Shown here in pieces: positions 29,121 to 37,685 of a DNA stretch of 64,000 nt (positions are counted from its first letter, which is position 1; every line of letters begins with the position of its first letter). The translations under genes and the position numbers were made by a program. The DNA is from Mucisphaera sp965279675 (GTDB lineage Bacteria; Planctomycetota; Phycisphaerae; Phycisphaerales; Phycisphaeraceae): contig NZ_CBDIIJ010000002.1 in assembly GCF_965279675.1 (NCBI RefSeq), positions 1,116,001 to 1,180,000 on the forward strand, in the 5' to 3' direction. The notes beneath the pieces were generated by a model that saw only the letters and a list, made by a program, of their open reading frames with translations, made no database searches and was not told the DNA's origin.

Positions 29121-30348
29121 AGACGGCGGTCACGCATCTGCCGGCAGGCTGCGCAAAACCCTCATCTCAATCGTCGCCTGTCTCATACTCCTGGGAACCG
29201 CTTTCGGAGCCAATCTGCTGATCTACAGCACAGAACCCACCGCCGAAAGGTCCGGAGCAACCCGCCGCAGCGCCGCCCTGGTCGAAACCACCACGGTCAG
29301 CCGCGGCACCTATCGACCCCGCATCGAAGTGTTGGGAACGGTAAGACCCGCACGTGACATCCTCCTCAGTCCCCGAGTCAGCGGCCAGGTCATCAGCGTT
29401 AGCCCGCAATTCAGGCCCGGCAGCCTCATAGAAGCCGGGGAAGTCCTGCTCGAACTCGACCCCGCCGACTTCGAGACAGAACTGGCCATGAGACAAAGCA
29501 CGGTGACGCAGATCGAAACCGATCTCGCTATCGAACGCGGACGCCAGAACGTCGCACGCAAAGAGTTCGAACTCCTCGGCACCGAGATAGATGCTTCAAA
29601 CCGTTCGCTCGTGCTCCGGGAACCCCAGATCAAATCCATCCTGGCCCGACTCGCCGCGGCCGAAGCCATGGTCAAACAGGCTCAACTCAACCTCGAACGA
29701 ACCCGAATCACCGCACCATTCGACGCACAGGTACTCAGCCGTCTGACCGACATCGGCTCACAGGTGGCAACAGGCGATGAACTCGCTCGCCTCGTCAACA
29801 TCGACGAATACTGGGTGATCGCCACCGTACCGGTTCGAGACCTGATGAGGCTCGACCTCACCCACGAAGACAACAAGCTGACAGCCAGGGATGCACGAGT
29901 GGTACTCCGAAAAACGCGCACATGGCCCGCGGGCAGCGTCAGATACGGCAAACTCGTACAGACCATCGGCGAGGTCGATGAACAGACCCGCCTCGCACGT
30001 GTGCTCATCACCGTCGACGATCCCCTCGGACGCTCAAACGGCCAGCCGCCACTCGTCATCGGATCCATCATCGAAGCCAGCCTGCCCTGCCAACCCATAA
30101 CCGGTGTCGTAAGGCTTGACCGGGACCATCTTCGCCAGAACGAAACCGTCTGGGTAAACGAGAACGGCCGCCTCGCTATCCGCAAGGTGACAGTCGACTT
30201 CAGAGACGCCCAATACGCCTACATCAGCCAGGGACTCAGTGACGGCGACGAGGTGGTAACAACAACACTCGCAACCGTGGTAGAGGGCCTGGAACTGCAA
30301 CAACTTCAGAACAATCCCACGCACCAGGCACCTACACGATCAGAATAA
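29113..30348 (+). CDS. RND efflux periplasmic adaptor (membrane fusion protein)
   Basis: A membrane anchor lies at residues ~14-36, followed by the lipoyl half-domain motif VRPARDILLSPRVSGQVI, a helical hairpin (~110-200) and the second half-domain (RITAPFDAQV). Beta-barrel and membrane-proximal domains complete a 411-residue protein of the HlyD/AcrA type. It bridges the inner-membrane pump and the outer-membrane channel. It overlaps the upstream channel gene and precedes the pump gene by 24 bp, so all three should be co-transcribed. No dedicated regulator is adjacent. Confidence 0.93.
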   Translation: MAEDGGHASAGRLRKTLISIVACLILLGTAFGANLLIYSTEPTAERSGATRRSAALVETTTVSRGTYRPRIEVLGTVRPARDILLSPRVSGQVISVSPQFRPGSLIEAGEVLLELDPADFETELAMRQSTVTQIETDLAIERGRQNVARKEFELLGTEIDASNRSLVLREPQIKSILARLAAAEAMVKQAQLNLERTRITAPFDAQVLSRLTDIGSQVATGDELARLVNIDEYWVIATVPVRDLMRLDLTHEDNKLTARDARVVLRKTRTWPAGSVRYGKLVQTIGEVDEQTRLARVLITVDDPLGRSNGQPPLVIGSIIEASLPCQPITGVVRLDRDHLRQNETVWVNENGRLAIRKVTVDFRDAQYAYISQGLSDGDEVVTTTLATVVEGLELQQLQNNPTHQAPTRSE

Positions 30349-30372
30349 AACCGGTTCCCGGATCCATGCTTC

Positions 30373-33300
30373 ATGCCCCCACAAGCCGATAAGACAAACC
30401 CAGCAAGCACCGCTGACGAGCAGGACAAGCACCATCGCGGACCGCTCGCATGGATGGCTCACAACTCGATCGCCGCTAATCTCATTATGGTGCTCCTGCT
30501 CGCAGGCGGGCTCTGGTCCGCGGTCAGCATCCAGAAAGAGGTCTTCCCCGAATTCGAACTCGATGTGGTCAACGTCCGCGTCGGTTATCCAGGTGCCGCA
30601 CCGACGGAGGTAGAGCAAGGCATACTCCGACCTATCGAAGACGCGATCAGAGGCGTCGACGGCATCAGCGAGCTCACCTCACAAGCCAGCGAGGGCAGCG
30701 GATCGGTGTCCATCGAACTGGTCGCCGGCGCCGAACGCATGAAGGCCTTCCAGGACATCGAGCAGGCCGTGAGCCGGATCCGCACGTTCCCGGACGACAT
30801 CGATCAGCCACAGGTACAACTCCAGTCCAGGCAGCGCGAAGTCATCGAGATCGGACTCTTCGGCTCCGTCGACATCTGGGTCCTGCGCCAACTGGGAGAA
30901 CAACTCCGCGACCAGCTGCTCGCACACCCCAAAATCACGCAGGTTGAACTCAGCCGCGTCAGAGATTACGTCACCCACATCGAAATCCCTCGCAACCGAC
31001 TCCGCGAGTACAACCTCACCCTCGATGATGTCGCACAACTCATCGAATCCTCCGCCGAGGATGTGGCCGCAGGAGCTGTGGATACCAGCGGCGGCGAAAT
31101 ACTCCTGCGAGTCAAAGCACGCAAGCAGTGGGCCCAGGAGTTTGCGAACATCGAACTGCTGGCCAACGAGGCCGGCGCGGTGCTACGCCTGGGCGACATC
31201 GCAAGCATCACCGACGGCTTCGAAGAGGGCGGCTTCCCATCCCAGTTCAATCAGACACCCGCCATCGAAGTCAATATCTTCAGAGTCGGCAACCAGTCCC
31301 CCCTCGAAGTCGCCGACGCCGTAGTGAACGTGATGGCTGCCTACGAAACCACGCTGCCACCAGGCGTCTCCTGGCGCATCAATGGAAATGCCGCCGAAGA
31401 GTTCGGCCGCCGACTCTCGCTGGTGGTCGAGAACGGACTGCTCGCCGTGGTCATCGTGCTGCTGATACTCGCCCTGTTTCTGGAGTTTCGGCTGGCATTC
31501 TGGGTCATGATGGGAATGACGGTCTCCTTCATCGGCGGAATCATGTTCCTGCCGATCGCCGGGGTCAGCATCAACATGATCTCCCTCTTCGGATTCCTCA
31601 TGGTACTCGGCATCGTGGTCGATGATGCCATCGTCATCGGAGAGAACATCTATGAACACCGACAGTCCGAAACCGATCGTCTGAAGGCCGCCATAAAAGG
31701 TGCACGAGAGATGGCGGCACCCGTGACCTTCAGCATCCTCTCAAATGTCATCGCATTCATCCCGCTGATGTTCATCCCCGGTGAGACCGGAAAGTTCTGG
31801 GGACCGCTACCAATCGTTGTCATCATTGTCCTGCTTGTCTCCTTGTTCGAGGCGCTGTTTATTCTCCCGGCCCACCTCGCTCACAGCCGCACCCCGGCGT
31901 CCGGGCCGGGCATCCAGGGCAGACTCCACAGCGGACAACAGATCTTCTCGAAATGGTTCACCCGGATAGTTGAAACAATCTACCGTCCGTTTCTAAGAAT
32001 CTGCCTGAGCTTTCGCTACGTCACCGCTACCGCCGCGCTCACGCTTTTTCTGATCGCCGGCGGATATGCACTCAGCGCACACATGGGCATGATCCTCATG
32101 CCCGTCGTCTCCGCACACGAAATCGAGGCCGGCGTGCGCCTGCCCGTCGGCACCACCACCGACCAGGCCGCCGAAATCGCCAACTGCGTGACCGAAGCAA
32201 GCATGCGCATGTTCCAGGAACATGACCTCCACCAAGTCGCAGATGGCATCAAAACCAATGTCCGAGGCGGCAGCTTCGTCGATGTCGAGATCGTCATGAA
32301 GCCACCAGACCAACGCGATATGACCGCAAACCAAGTCATCGCGCTCTGGAGAGACTCAATCGGCGACCTGCCAGGCGTCGATCAGATCACCTTCGAAGCA
32401 GAAGCAGGACCAGGCGGCTGGCGCCAGGATATCAGCATCGACCTCAGCCACGCCGATATCGACATACTCGAAGCCGCCACCAAAGCCCTGGTTCAACGAC
32501 TCGAATCCTTCGATAACACACGCGACGTCAGTGACAACTACAACCGTGGCAAGCAACAGCTCGATTTCGAACTCCTGCTCGAAGGCAGAGCACTCGGACT
32601 CACGCCCGAAGAGGTCGGCCGCCAACTCCGCGGAGCCTATTTCGGATCCCTCGCACTCAGGCTCATGCGCGGCACCAATGAAGTCGAGGTCCGGGTCAAA
32701 CTGCCGGAAAATGAACGAGAAGACCTGCACCACCTCGAAAGCCTCATCATCCGAACACCCTCAGGTGCCGAAGTCCCACTGATCGACGTCGTCCGTGTTG
32801 TCCCAGGCGAGGCCTTCAGCTCAATCAACCGCCGGGATGGGCGCAGGATTGTCAACGTCTCGATGGACGTCGAACCCAAACGCGCCGTCAATCAGGTCAT
32901 CAGCGCCCTCCGCAATGAGGAGCTGCCCGAACTGCGCCAGAACTTCCCCGGAATCACATGGACCTTCGAAGGAAGTGATGCCGAAATGCGCGACGCCACC
33001 GCCAAACTCTGGGGCGGCTTCGGCCTGGCACTCGGCGTCATCTACGCTCTGCTCGCCGTAGCCTTCAGAAGCTACGTACAGCCGCTCATCGTCCTCGTCG
33101 CGATCCCCTTCGGCATGATCGGTGCGGTCATCGGCCATATCCTCCTGGGATACGACCTGTCACTGATTAGCTTCATGGGCGTCATCGCGCTCTCCGGCGT
33201 GGTGGTCAACGACTCACTCATCATGGTCGATCACGCCAACAGACACCGCGGTCATCAGAACGCTTTCGACGCGATCTGTGATGCCGGCGTGCGACGCTTC

Positions 33301-33531
33301 CGACCCATCGTCCTTACCACGGCAACGACCTTCGGCGGACTCACACCAATCATCATGGAAACATCACTCCAAGCGCAGTACATCATCCCGATGGCTATCT
33401 CGCTCGGCTTCGGGATCGTTTTTGCCACCACCATCATCCTCCTCCTCGTACCTTGCCTCTACATGATCCTCGAGGACGTAAGCTCACTCGCACACGGCAA
33501 CAACAAACACTCTGCCGCCACACACCAATAA
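30373..33531 (+). CDS. RND-family efflux permease (AcrB-like)
   Basis: The 1052-residue inner-membrane pump has the full RND layout: TM1 at ~30-50, a large periplasmic loop, TM2-6 (~340-530), a second loop and TM8-12 at the end. Proton-relay aspartates are seen in LGIVVDDAIVIGEN of TM4. GVVVNDSLIMVDHAN marks the C-terminal half. The charge pattern fits the HAE/AcrB group that exports hydrophobic compounds rather than the metal-exporting CusA group. The substrate is unknown. It is the last gene of the three-gene operon. No clear terminator is seen in the 46 bp before the opposing GH130 gene. Confidence 0.93.
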   Translation: MPPQADKTNPASTADEQDKHHRGPLAWMAHNSIAANLIMVLLLAGGLWSAVSIQKEVFPEFELDVVNVRVGYPGAAPTEVEQGILRPIEDAIRGVDGISELTSQASEGSGSVSIELVAGAERMKAFQDIEQAVSRIRTFPDDIDQPQVQLQSRQREVIEIGLFGSVDIWVLRQLGEQLRDQLLAHPKITQVELSRVRDYVTHIEIPRNRLREYNLTLDDVAQLIESSAEDVAAGAVDTSGGEILLRVKARKQWAQEFANIELLANEAGAVLRLGDIASITDGFEEGGFPSQFNQTPAIEVNIFRVGNQSPLEVADAVVNVMAAYETTLPPGVSWRINGNAAEEFGRRLSLVVENGLLAVVIVLLILALFLEFRLAFWVMMGMTVSFIGGIMFLPIAGVSINMISLFGFLMVLGIVVDDAIVIGENIYEHRQSETDRLKAAIKGAREMAAPVTFSILSNVIAFIPLMFIPGETGKFWGPLPIVVIIVLLVSLFEALFILPAHLAHSRTPASGPGIQGRLHSGQQIFSKWFTRIVETIYRPFLRICLSFRYVTATAALTLFLIAGGYALSAHMGMILMPVVSAHEIEAGVRLPVGTTTDQAAEIANCVTEASMRMFQEHDLHQVADGIKTNVRGGSFVDVEIVMKPPDQRDMTANQVIALWRDSIGDLPGVDQITFEAEAGPGGWRQDISIDLSHADIDILEAATKALVQRLESFDNTRDVSDNYNRGKQQLDFELLLEGRALGLTPEEVGRQLRGAYFGSLALRLMRGTNEVEVRVKLPENEREDLHHLESLIIRTPSGAEVPLIDVVRVVPGEAFSSINRRDGRRIVNVSMDVEPKRAVNQVISALRNEELPELRQNFPGITWTFEGSDAEMRDATAKLWGGFGLALGVIYALLAVAFRSYVQPLIVLVAIPFGMIGAVIGHILLGYDLSLISFMGVIALSGVVVNDSLIMVDHANRHRGHQNAFDAICDAGVRRFRPIVLTTATTFGGLTPIIMETSLQAQYIIPMAISLGFGIVFATTIILLLVPCLYMILEDVSSLAHGNNKHSAATHQ

Positions 33532-33577
33532 ACATCACCCCGGCACACAACCATAGAACTCCGCGATCGCTCCGCAG

Positions 33578-34576
33578 CTACGCCCGGTGAGTGCGCTTCA
33601 CGAAGTCAACCACCTCATCCACATACCCAAACGCGAGAGCAGTCACCGTGTCTGCGGCCCCGTAGTAAATCGCGAGCCGACCGCTGGCCTCATCATGCAA
33701 AGCCGCACACGGGAACGTCACGTTGGGAACATCACCAACACACTCGTAGTCGTGCCACGGCGAGATCAGATAAGGCGTCGCGCGACAACGAACCTTCCAC
33801 GGCTCTTCCAGATCAAGCAAAGCCGCAGAAAAGCTGTAGACAAAACCGTTACACGAAGTCAGCACGCCGTGATAAAAAAGCAGCCAGCCCTCTTCCGTCT
33901 CAATCGGAATCGGACCAGCTCCAATCTTGGTCAGCTCCCACGGCTGCTCAGGCTTCATCACATGCCGATGCCTGCCCCAATGAACCATGTCGGGACTGTG
34001 GCTAAGGAAAATCTCGCCAAACGGCGTGTGCCCGTTATCGCTCGGGCGACTCAGCATCACATACTGACCGTTGATCTTCCGCGGAAACAAAACCCCATTG
34101 CGATTAAACGGCAGGTAGGCGTTCTCCACCTGATGAAAGGTCTCGAAGTCGTGCGTGTACCCAACGCCAATCGTCGGGCCGTGATAGCCATTGCACCAAG
34201 TGATCCAGTAACGGTCCTCGATCCAAACCACCCGCGGGTCGTACCCGAACGAAAACACCCCCACCTCCTCATCCTCGCAAACCCACGCAATCCTCTCAGG
34301 CTCAATCTCCCAGGCCAGACCATCTGACGAGCGCCCCGCGTGAAGCTGCATCTGCCGAGTCCTGCTGTCAGCTCGAAACACGCCCGCAAAACCGTTGCCG
34401 TACCTGACGACAGCGCTGTTGAAAATACTGTTCGAAGTCGGAATCGAGTCACGCGCGATCACAGGGTTCGCGCTATAACGCCACAGCACGTCAGAGCTGC
34501 CCGAAGGACGATCCTCCCACGGAATAGGGGTTTGTGTGGATGCAGGAAACGTCGATGGGGTCGCCAGGTCGGTCAT
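33578..34576 (-). CDS. GH130 glycoside phosphorylase, beta-1,4-mannooligosaccharide phosphorylase-like
   Basis: The 332-residue protein is a five-bladed-propeller GH130 enzyme. Landmarks are NPVIARDSIPTSNSIFNSA near the start, GYDPRVV with the predicted general acid Asp113, KIGAGPIPIETEEGWLLFYHG, NVTFPCA and IYYGAADT. The IPTSNSIFNSA block is typical of the subgroup that phosphorolyses beta-1,4-mannooligosaccharides to mannose 1-phosphate. It has no signal peptide, so it should act on imported oligosaccharides. It is divergent from a LacI-family gene across 276 bp that contains two LacI-type operators. A GH113-like mannanase lies 3 kb away, supporting a mannan role. Confidence 0.9.
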   Translation of the reverse strand: MTDLATPSTFPASTQTPIPWEDRPSGSSDVLWRYSANPVIARDSIPTSNSIFNSAVVRYGNGFAGVFRADSRTRQMQLHAGRSSDGLAWEIEPERIAWVCEDEEVGVFSFGYDPRVVWIEDRYWITWCNGYHGPTIGVGYTHDFETFHQVENAYLPFNRNGVLFPRKINGQYVMLSRPSDNGHTPFGEIFLSHSPDMVHWGRHRHVMKPEQPWELTKIGAGPIPIETEEGWLLFYHGVLTSCNGFVYSFSAALLDLEEPWKVRCRATPYLISPWHDYECVGDVPNVTFPCAALHDEASGRLAIYYGAADTVTALAFGYVDEVVDFVKRTHRA

Positions 34577-34660
34577 GAGATTAGCCCTGATACGCGTGAG
34601 ACAAAATGGTCACAGACACAAAACAGTACCGCATGGAAGGATAACCACTGGCGACCTATT

Positions 34661-34674
34661 TGCAAACGTTTTCA
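34661..34674. promoter_or_regulatory. LacI-family operator O1 between GH130 and regulator genes
   Basis: The 14-bp near-palindrome TGCAAACGTTTTCA fits the general LacI/CcpA pattern TGNAAACGNTTNCA. It sits 85 bases upstream of the GH130 start and 179 bases before the LacI-type gene. It is the likely binding site of the adjacent regulator. Confidence 0.65.
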
Positions 34675-34759
34675 GTGATTAGCCCCCCTATTCTGCGCGA
34701 CCCCTATAAATAGATGCCGAACAAACACAATAAATACCCCAAAATTTCAACAATAGCAC

Positions 34760-34801
34760 TTGACAGCGGCCGTTCGATGCTTCATTCTGCAAACGATTCA
34801 A
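34760..34801 (+). promoter_or_regulatory. Promoter of the LacI-family gene with overlapping operator O2
   Basis: A perfect TTGACA (34760-34765) is followed after 17 bases by CATTCT (34783-34788, weak -10). A second operator-like sequence TGCAAACGATTCAA (34788-34801) overlaps the -10/start region. It matches O1 in the TGCAAACG half. The arrangement suggests that the regulator represses its own gene. Confidence 0.5.
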
Positions 34802-34852
34802 TTTGAGATCGATTGCGTATCAACCAGCCAGCCGCATCAACCGAGCACCGAC

Positions 34853-35893
34853 ATGAGTGTCACCATCGCAGAAATCGCGAAAAAAGCCGGAGTCTCCGCC
34901 GGAACCGTCTCGCGCGTGCTCAACGGCAAAAACAAGGAAAACCGGCCCGCAATCGCCAAACGCTCAGAACAGATCCGACGCATCGCACAGGAAATCGGCT
35001 ACCGGCCCAACCAGGCCGCGAGAACCATGCGCCAGGGCCGATTCGGCTGTGTCGGCTTCCTCAGCTGCTCAGACCCCACCGCAGACTACTTCGAAGTCGC
35101 CCTGCTCCATGGGATCCAACGCGGCCTCGCCGAAACCGGCAACCGACTGCTCATGTGCGAACTGCCCATGGCCAGCTTCGAAGACTCCTCCACCATCCCA
35201 CAGGTGCTCGATGAGTACAGCGTCGACGGCTTACTCATCGAATTCATGTACGACATGCCCGAGGAAACCCTCGCCCGTATCAATCAACTCAGCATCCCCT
35301 ACGTCTGGCTTAACGCCAAAAAAGCCCATAACTGCGTCTACCCAAACGACTTCGCCGGTGGTCGACTCGCTGCAAAACACCTCCTCGAACTCGGACATAC
35401 GCGCATCGCCTACGTCAGCTTCCATGAAGCCGACGGCTACATCCACTACTCCGTTCACGACCGCGCCGACGGCTTCTCTACCGCCATGCAGGATGCAGGT
35501 CTCGAACCGCTGCGAACCGTCATCACAGGCGGCTTCGTCCACGGCCTCGGCCTCGAACAGGCCAGGGCGCTCCTCGATTCGCCCGACCGACCCACCGCCG
35601 TCATCTGCTACGAACGCCACGAAACAGTCGCCATGTGGTCAGCCGCAATGAGCCTCGGCATCAGGATCCCCGAAGACCTCTCACTCATCTGCTTCGGCTC
35701 CGACATGATGCGCAACCACACAGGCTTACCAGTCACCACCCTTATCACACCCTTCGCCGAAGTAGGCGAGGCCGCCGTCGAGGTCCTCATGGCCGAAATC
35801 CTCGCCGGAGAGCCCGTCCCGGCCACCAGAGCCATCCCCTACGTCATCGCACCATCTCGGTCTTGTGCTCCACCCACAGAAAAGAGACCCTAA
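34853..35893 (+). CDS. LacI-family transcriptional regulator
   Basis: The frame opens at 34760, but the DNA-binding domain begins at ATG 34853 (MSVTIAEIAKKAGVSAGTVS), the canonical LacI start with helix-turn-helix and hinge (VLNGK, IGYRPNQAARTM) in residues 1-60. Residues ~65-346 form the periplasmic-binding-like sugar sensor (GFLSCSD, YSVDGLLIEF, ELGHTRIAYV, LSLICFGSD). It is divergent from the GH130 gene and upstream of mannan-related genes on the plus strand. Two operators fit autoregulation plus control of GH130. The inducer is likely a manno-oligosaccharide, by context only. Confidence 0.92.
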   Translation: MSVTIAEIAKKAGVSAGTVSRVLNGKNKENRPAIAKRSEQIRRIAQEIGYRPNQAARTMRQGRFGCVGFLSCSDPTADYFEVALLHGIQRGLAETGNRLLMCELPMASFEDSSTIPQVLDEYSVDGLLIEFMYDMPEETLARINQLSIPYVWLNAKKAHNCVYPNDFAGGRLAAKHLLELGHTRIAYVSFHEADGYIHYSVHDRADGFSTAMQDAGLEPLRTVITGGFVHGLGLEQARALLDSPDRPTAVICYERHETVAMWSAAMSLGIRIPEDLSLICFGSDMMRNHTGLPVTTLITPFAEVGEAAVEVLMAEILAGEPVPATRAIPYVIAPSRSCAPPTEKRP

Positions 35894-35994
35894 TGGATGC
35901 TAGAAAACCAGAACCATCCGCCCAAAGCGGAATACAAGCCCCAAGCCTTTCACACCGGTCCCGTCTGGACCAACAACCCCTAAGGAGGATTCGT

Positions 35995-36645
35995 ATGTTT
36001 GGAGGAAGAACCCAGATCGCACTCATCGCCGGCCTCGCCGCTGGCTTCACGGCCTCAGCCGATGCCCAGCTGCTCTTCTCATTCGAGGATGGCGTCCAGG
36101 ACTGGGAATACGCCGGCTTCAGCTCACAACCCGGCTCGGTCGCCGTCTCAACCAACTTCGCCACCGAGGGGAGCCAGTCGCTCGCCATCACCCAGAACAT
36201 CTCCGGCTTCAGCTGGACCGCGACCATCGACTTCTTCAACGGCAAGCAGACCGACGCCTTCAACGCACTGATCGCCGCCGCGGCCAACCCCAACGCCGAA
36301 ATCGCCTACGACATCACCTACGACCCCGCCTCAACACCCTCAGCCTATACCTTCGTCAACAACTCATTCTCCGTGCAGGCCCCAGACTTCCTGCAGATCG
36401 ATGGCGTCGGTCTCATCGGATCCGGAGCCCTCGACAACGGGCCCGTCACCCTCACTGTTCAGGAGCCCCTCAGCTCCTTCAACGTGGACCCATCGTCAAC
36501 CTTCGCCCGCCTGACGCTAGGACTCAACGGCGACTGGGGACGCGCTCCGCTCACCGTCTATCTCGACAATGTCAGAATCGTTCCCGAACCCGCTTCGGCG
36601 GGGCTCCTCGGACTCGCCGGACTCGCACTGCTACGCAGACGCTAA
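35995..36645 (+). CDS. PEP-CTERM protein with CBM-like beta-sandwich
   Basis: An in-frame ATG overlaps the LacI stop at 35893, but ATG 35995 has a strong TAAGGAGG 6 bases upstream and starts a good signal peptide (MFGGRTQIALIAGLAAGF, cleavage after AQ or AD-A). The ~160-residue mature domain begins LLFSFEDGVQDW and is rich in aromatic residues and short strands. That pattern resembles carbohydrate-binding modules. The C-terminus is a clear PEP-CTERM signal (VPEPASAGLLG, hydrophobic, RRR). It probably displays a glycan-binding domain at the surface. A paralogous 'FSWENGLEGW' domain occurs in the protein at 39247-40755. Confidence 0.8.
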   Translation: MFGGRTQIALIAGLAAGFTASADAQLLFSFEDGVQDWEYAGFSSQPGSVAVSTNFATEGSQSLAITQNISGFSWTATIDFFNGKQTDAFNALIAAAANPNAEIAYDITYDPASTPSAYTFVNNSFSVQAPDFLQIDGVGLIGSGALDNGPVTLTVQEPLSSFNVDPSSTFARLTLGLNGDWGRAPLTVYLDNVRIVPEPASAGLLGLAGLALLRRR

Positions 36646-36755
36646 ACAAACCGGCTCGACAAGAAACACCCAACCATTCCCGGCCGGTTAACGCCGACCG
36701 GGAAAATTAACTGTCACTGCGCCTCATCCGCCAGCAAGCCGAACGGAAACAACAG

Positions 36756-37637
36756 ATGAAACACAAAACCCACGCCTTCACGCTCATCGAGTTGCTCGTG
36801 GTGATCTCAATCATCGCACTCCTCATAGGCATCCTGCTTCCCGCACTCGGGGCCGCTCGCCTGACAGCAAAGCGACTCGCCGACTCGAGCAACCTGAGGC
36901 AGTTTGTCGTGGCCAACACGGCGCTCGCCGTCGATAACGATGGCCGATACGCACACCCGGACACAAACTTCCAGCCCGCCGATACCGCCTCTCTCAGCCA
37001 GACATCAGACAGCCTCAGGCGAGCACCCACAACCGGATGGTTAAGGTGGGACGTCGCCCAGACGCTGATGAACAGCTACGGCCTACCCCCCGTGGCCTTT
37101 GGCTGCAACAGCTACGTCGAATTCGAAGACATCGACTTCGACGCAGATGCACAGGCAGCCGCCGGCTACACAAACCTGACTTCCGATCCCACCGAAAACA
37201 AACAGTGGATCCGCTGGGCCGTCTACGCCGGCAAATACCCCGAAGACAGCCAGGGTAACCCCGCTGGCGGTTCGCTGGTCGATGTCGACACAAGAGAAAC
37301 CGTGGTCTTCCCCCAGGGACTCGATGACCAGGCAGACAGCGAAGTCATCGTCGCCTGCTATCAGCACATCTCCGCCGCCGCATGGGGCTGCGACCTGCCC
37401 CACCTCAACGGCTCCAACGAGAGCATCGCCCGCAACTTCGAAGGCGACCCCTCCCCGCTCAAGATCGGCATCACCCGAACAGTCCAATGGGATCGCATCG
37501 AGGACATCTACCGGCCCGACGGCATCTACATGGGCTTCCGCGATGGCTCCGTCGCCTGGCAGGCGCGTGACACCTGGCAGCAGTTCATCTCAAGCACCGG
37601 CGCCAGCAACGCCTACTTCTACGTCACCGAACGCTAA
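36756..37637 (+). CDS. Pseudopilin-like protein with prepilin N-terminus (mannan cluster)
   Basis: Residues 1-31 hold a type IV prepilin/pseudopilin leader: short basic peptide, then FTLIELLVVISIIALLIGIL with Glu at position 5 of the mature helix. A leader peptidase should cleave before the Phe. The rest (~260 residues) is a soluble domain with no family I recognise, ending in a 'GIYMGFRDGSVAWQ' segment like that of planctomycete DUF1559-type proteins. It lies among mannan-related genes on the same strand. The 110-bp gap upstream contains an imperfect GC hairpin without a T run. Its presence suggests a fibre or secretion pseudopilus role in glycan handling. Confidence 0.8.
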   Translation: MKHKTHAFTLIELLVVISIIALLIGILLPALGAARLTAKRLADSSNLRQFVVANTALAVDNDGRYAHPDTNFQPADTASLSQTSDSLRRAPTTGWLRWDVAQTLMNSYGLPPVAFGCNSYVEFEDIDFDADAQAAAGYTNLTSDPTENKQWIRWAVYAGKYPEDSQGNPAGGSLVDVDTRETVVFPQGLDDQADSEVIVACYQHISAAAWGCDLPHLNGSNESIARNFEGDPSPLKIGITRTVQWDRIEDIYRPDGIYMGFRDGSVAWQARDTWQQFISSTGASNAYFYVTER

Positions 37638-37685
37638 TCCTCAAAAATCACTGGCTCACGCCACTGTATGGGTGAGAATACTTAA

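Noticed and set aside
30373..33531. Heavy-metal (CusA-type) assignment for the RND pump
   Set aside because: TM4 has the DDAIV pattern of the HAE/AcrB group and no metal-binding Met cluster was noticed.
34760..34852. Upstream extension of the LacI-type protein to the first start in the frame
   Set aside because: It would place 31 unconserved residues before a helix-turn-helix that normally begins the protein, and it overlaps the predicted promoter and operator.
36679..36708. GC hairpin before the pseudopilin gene as a terminator
   Set aside because: The stem has an internal mismatch and no T run follows on either strand.
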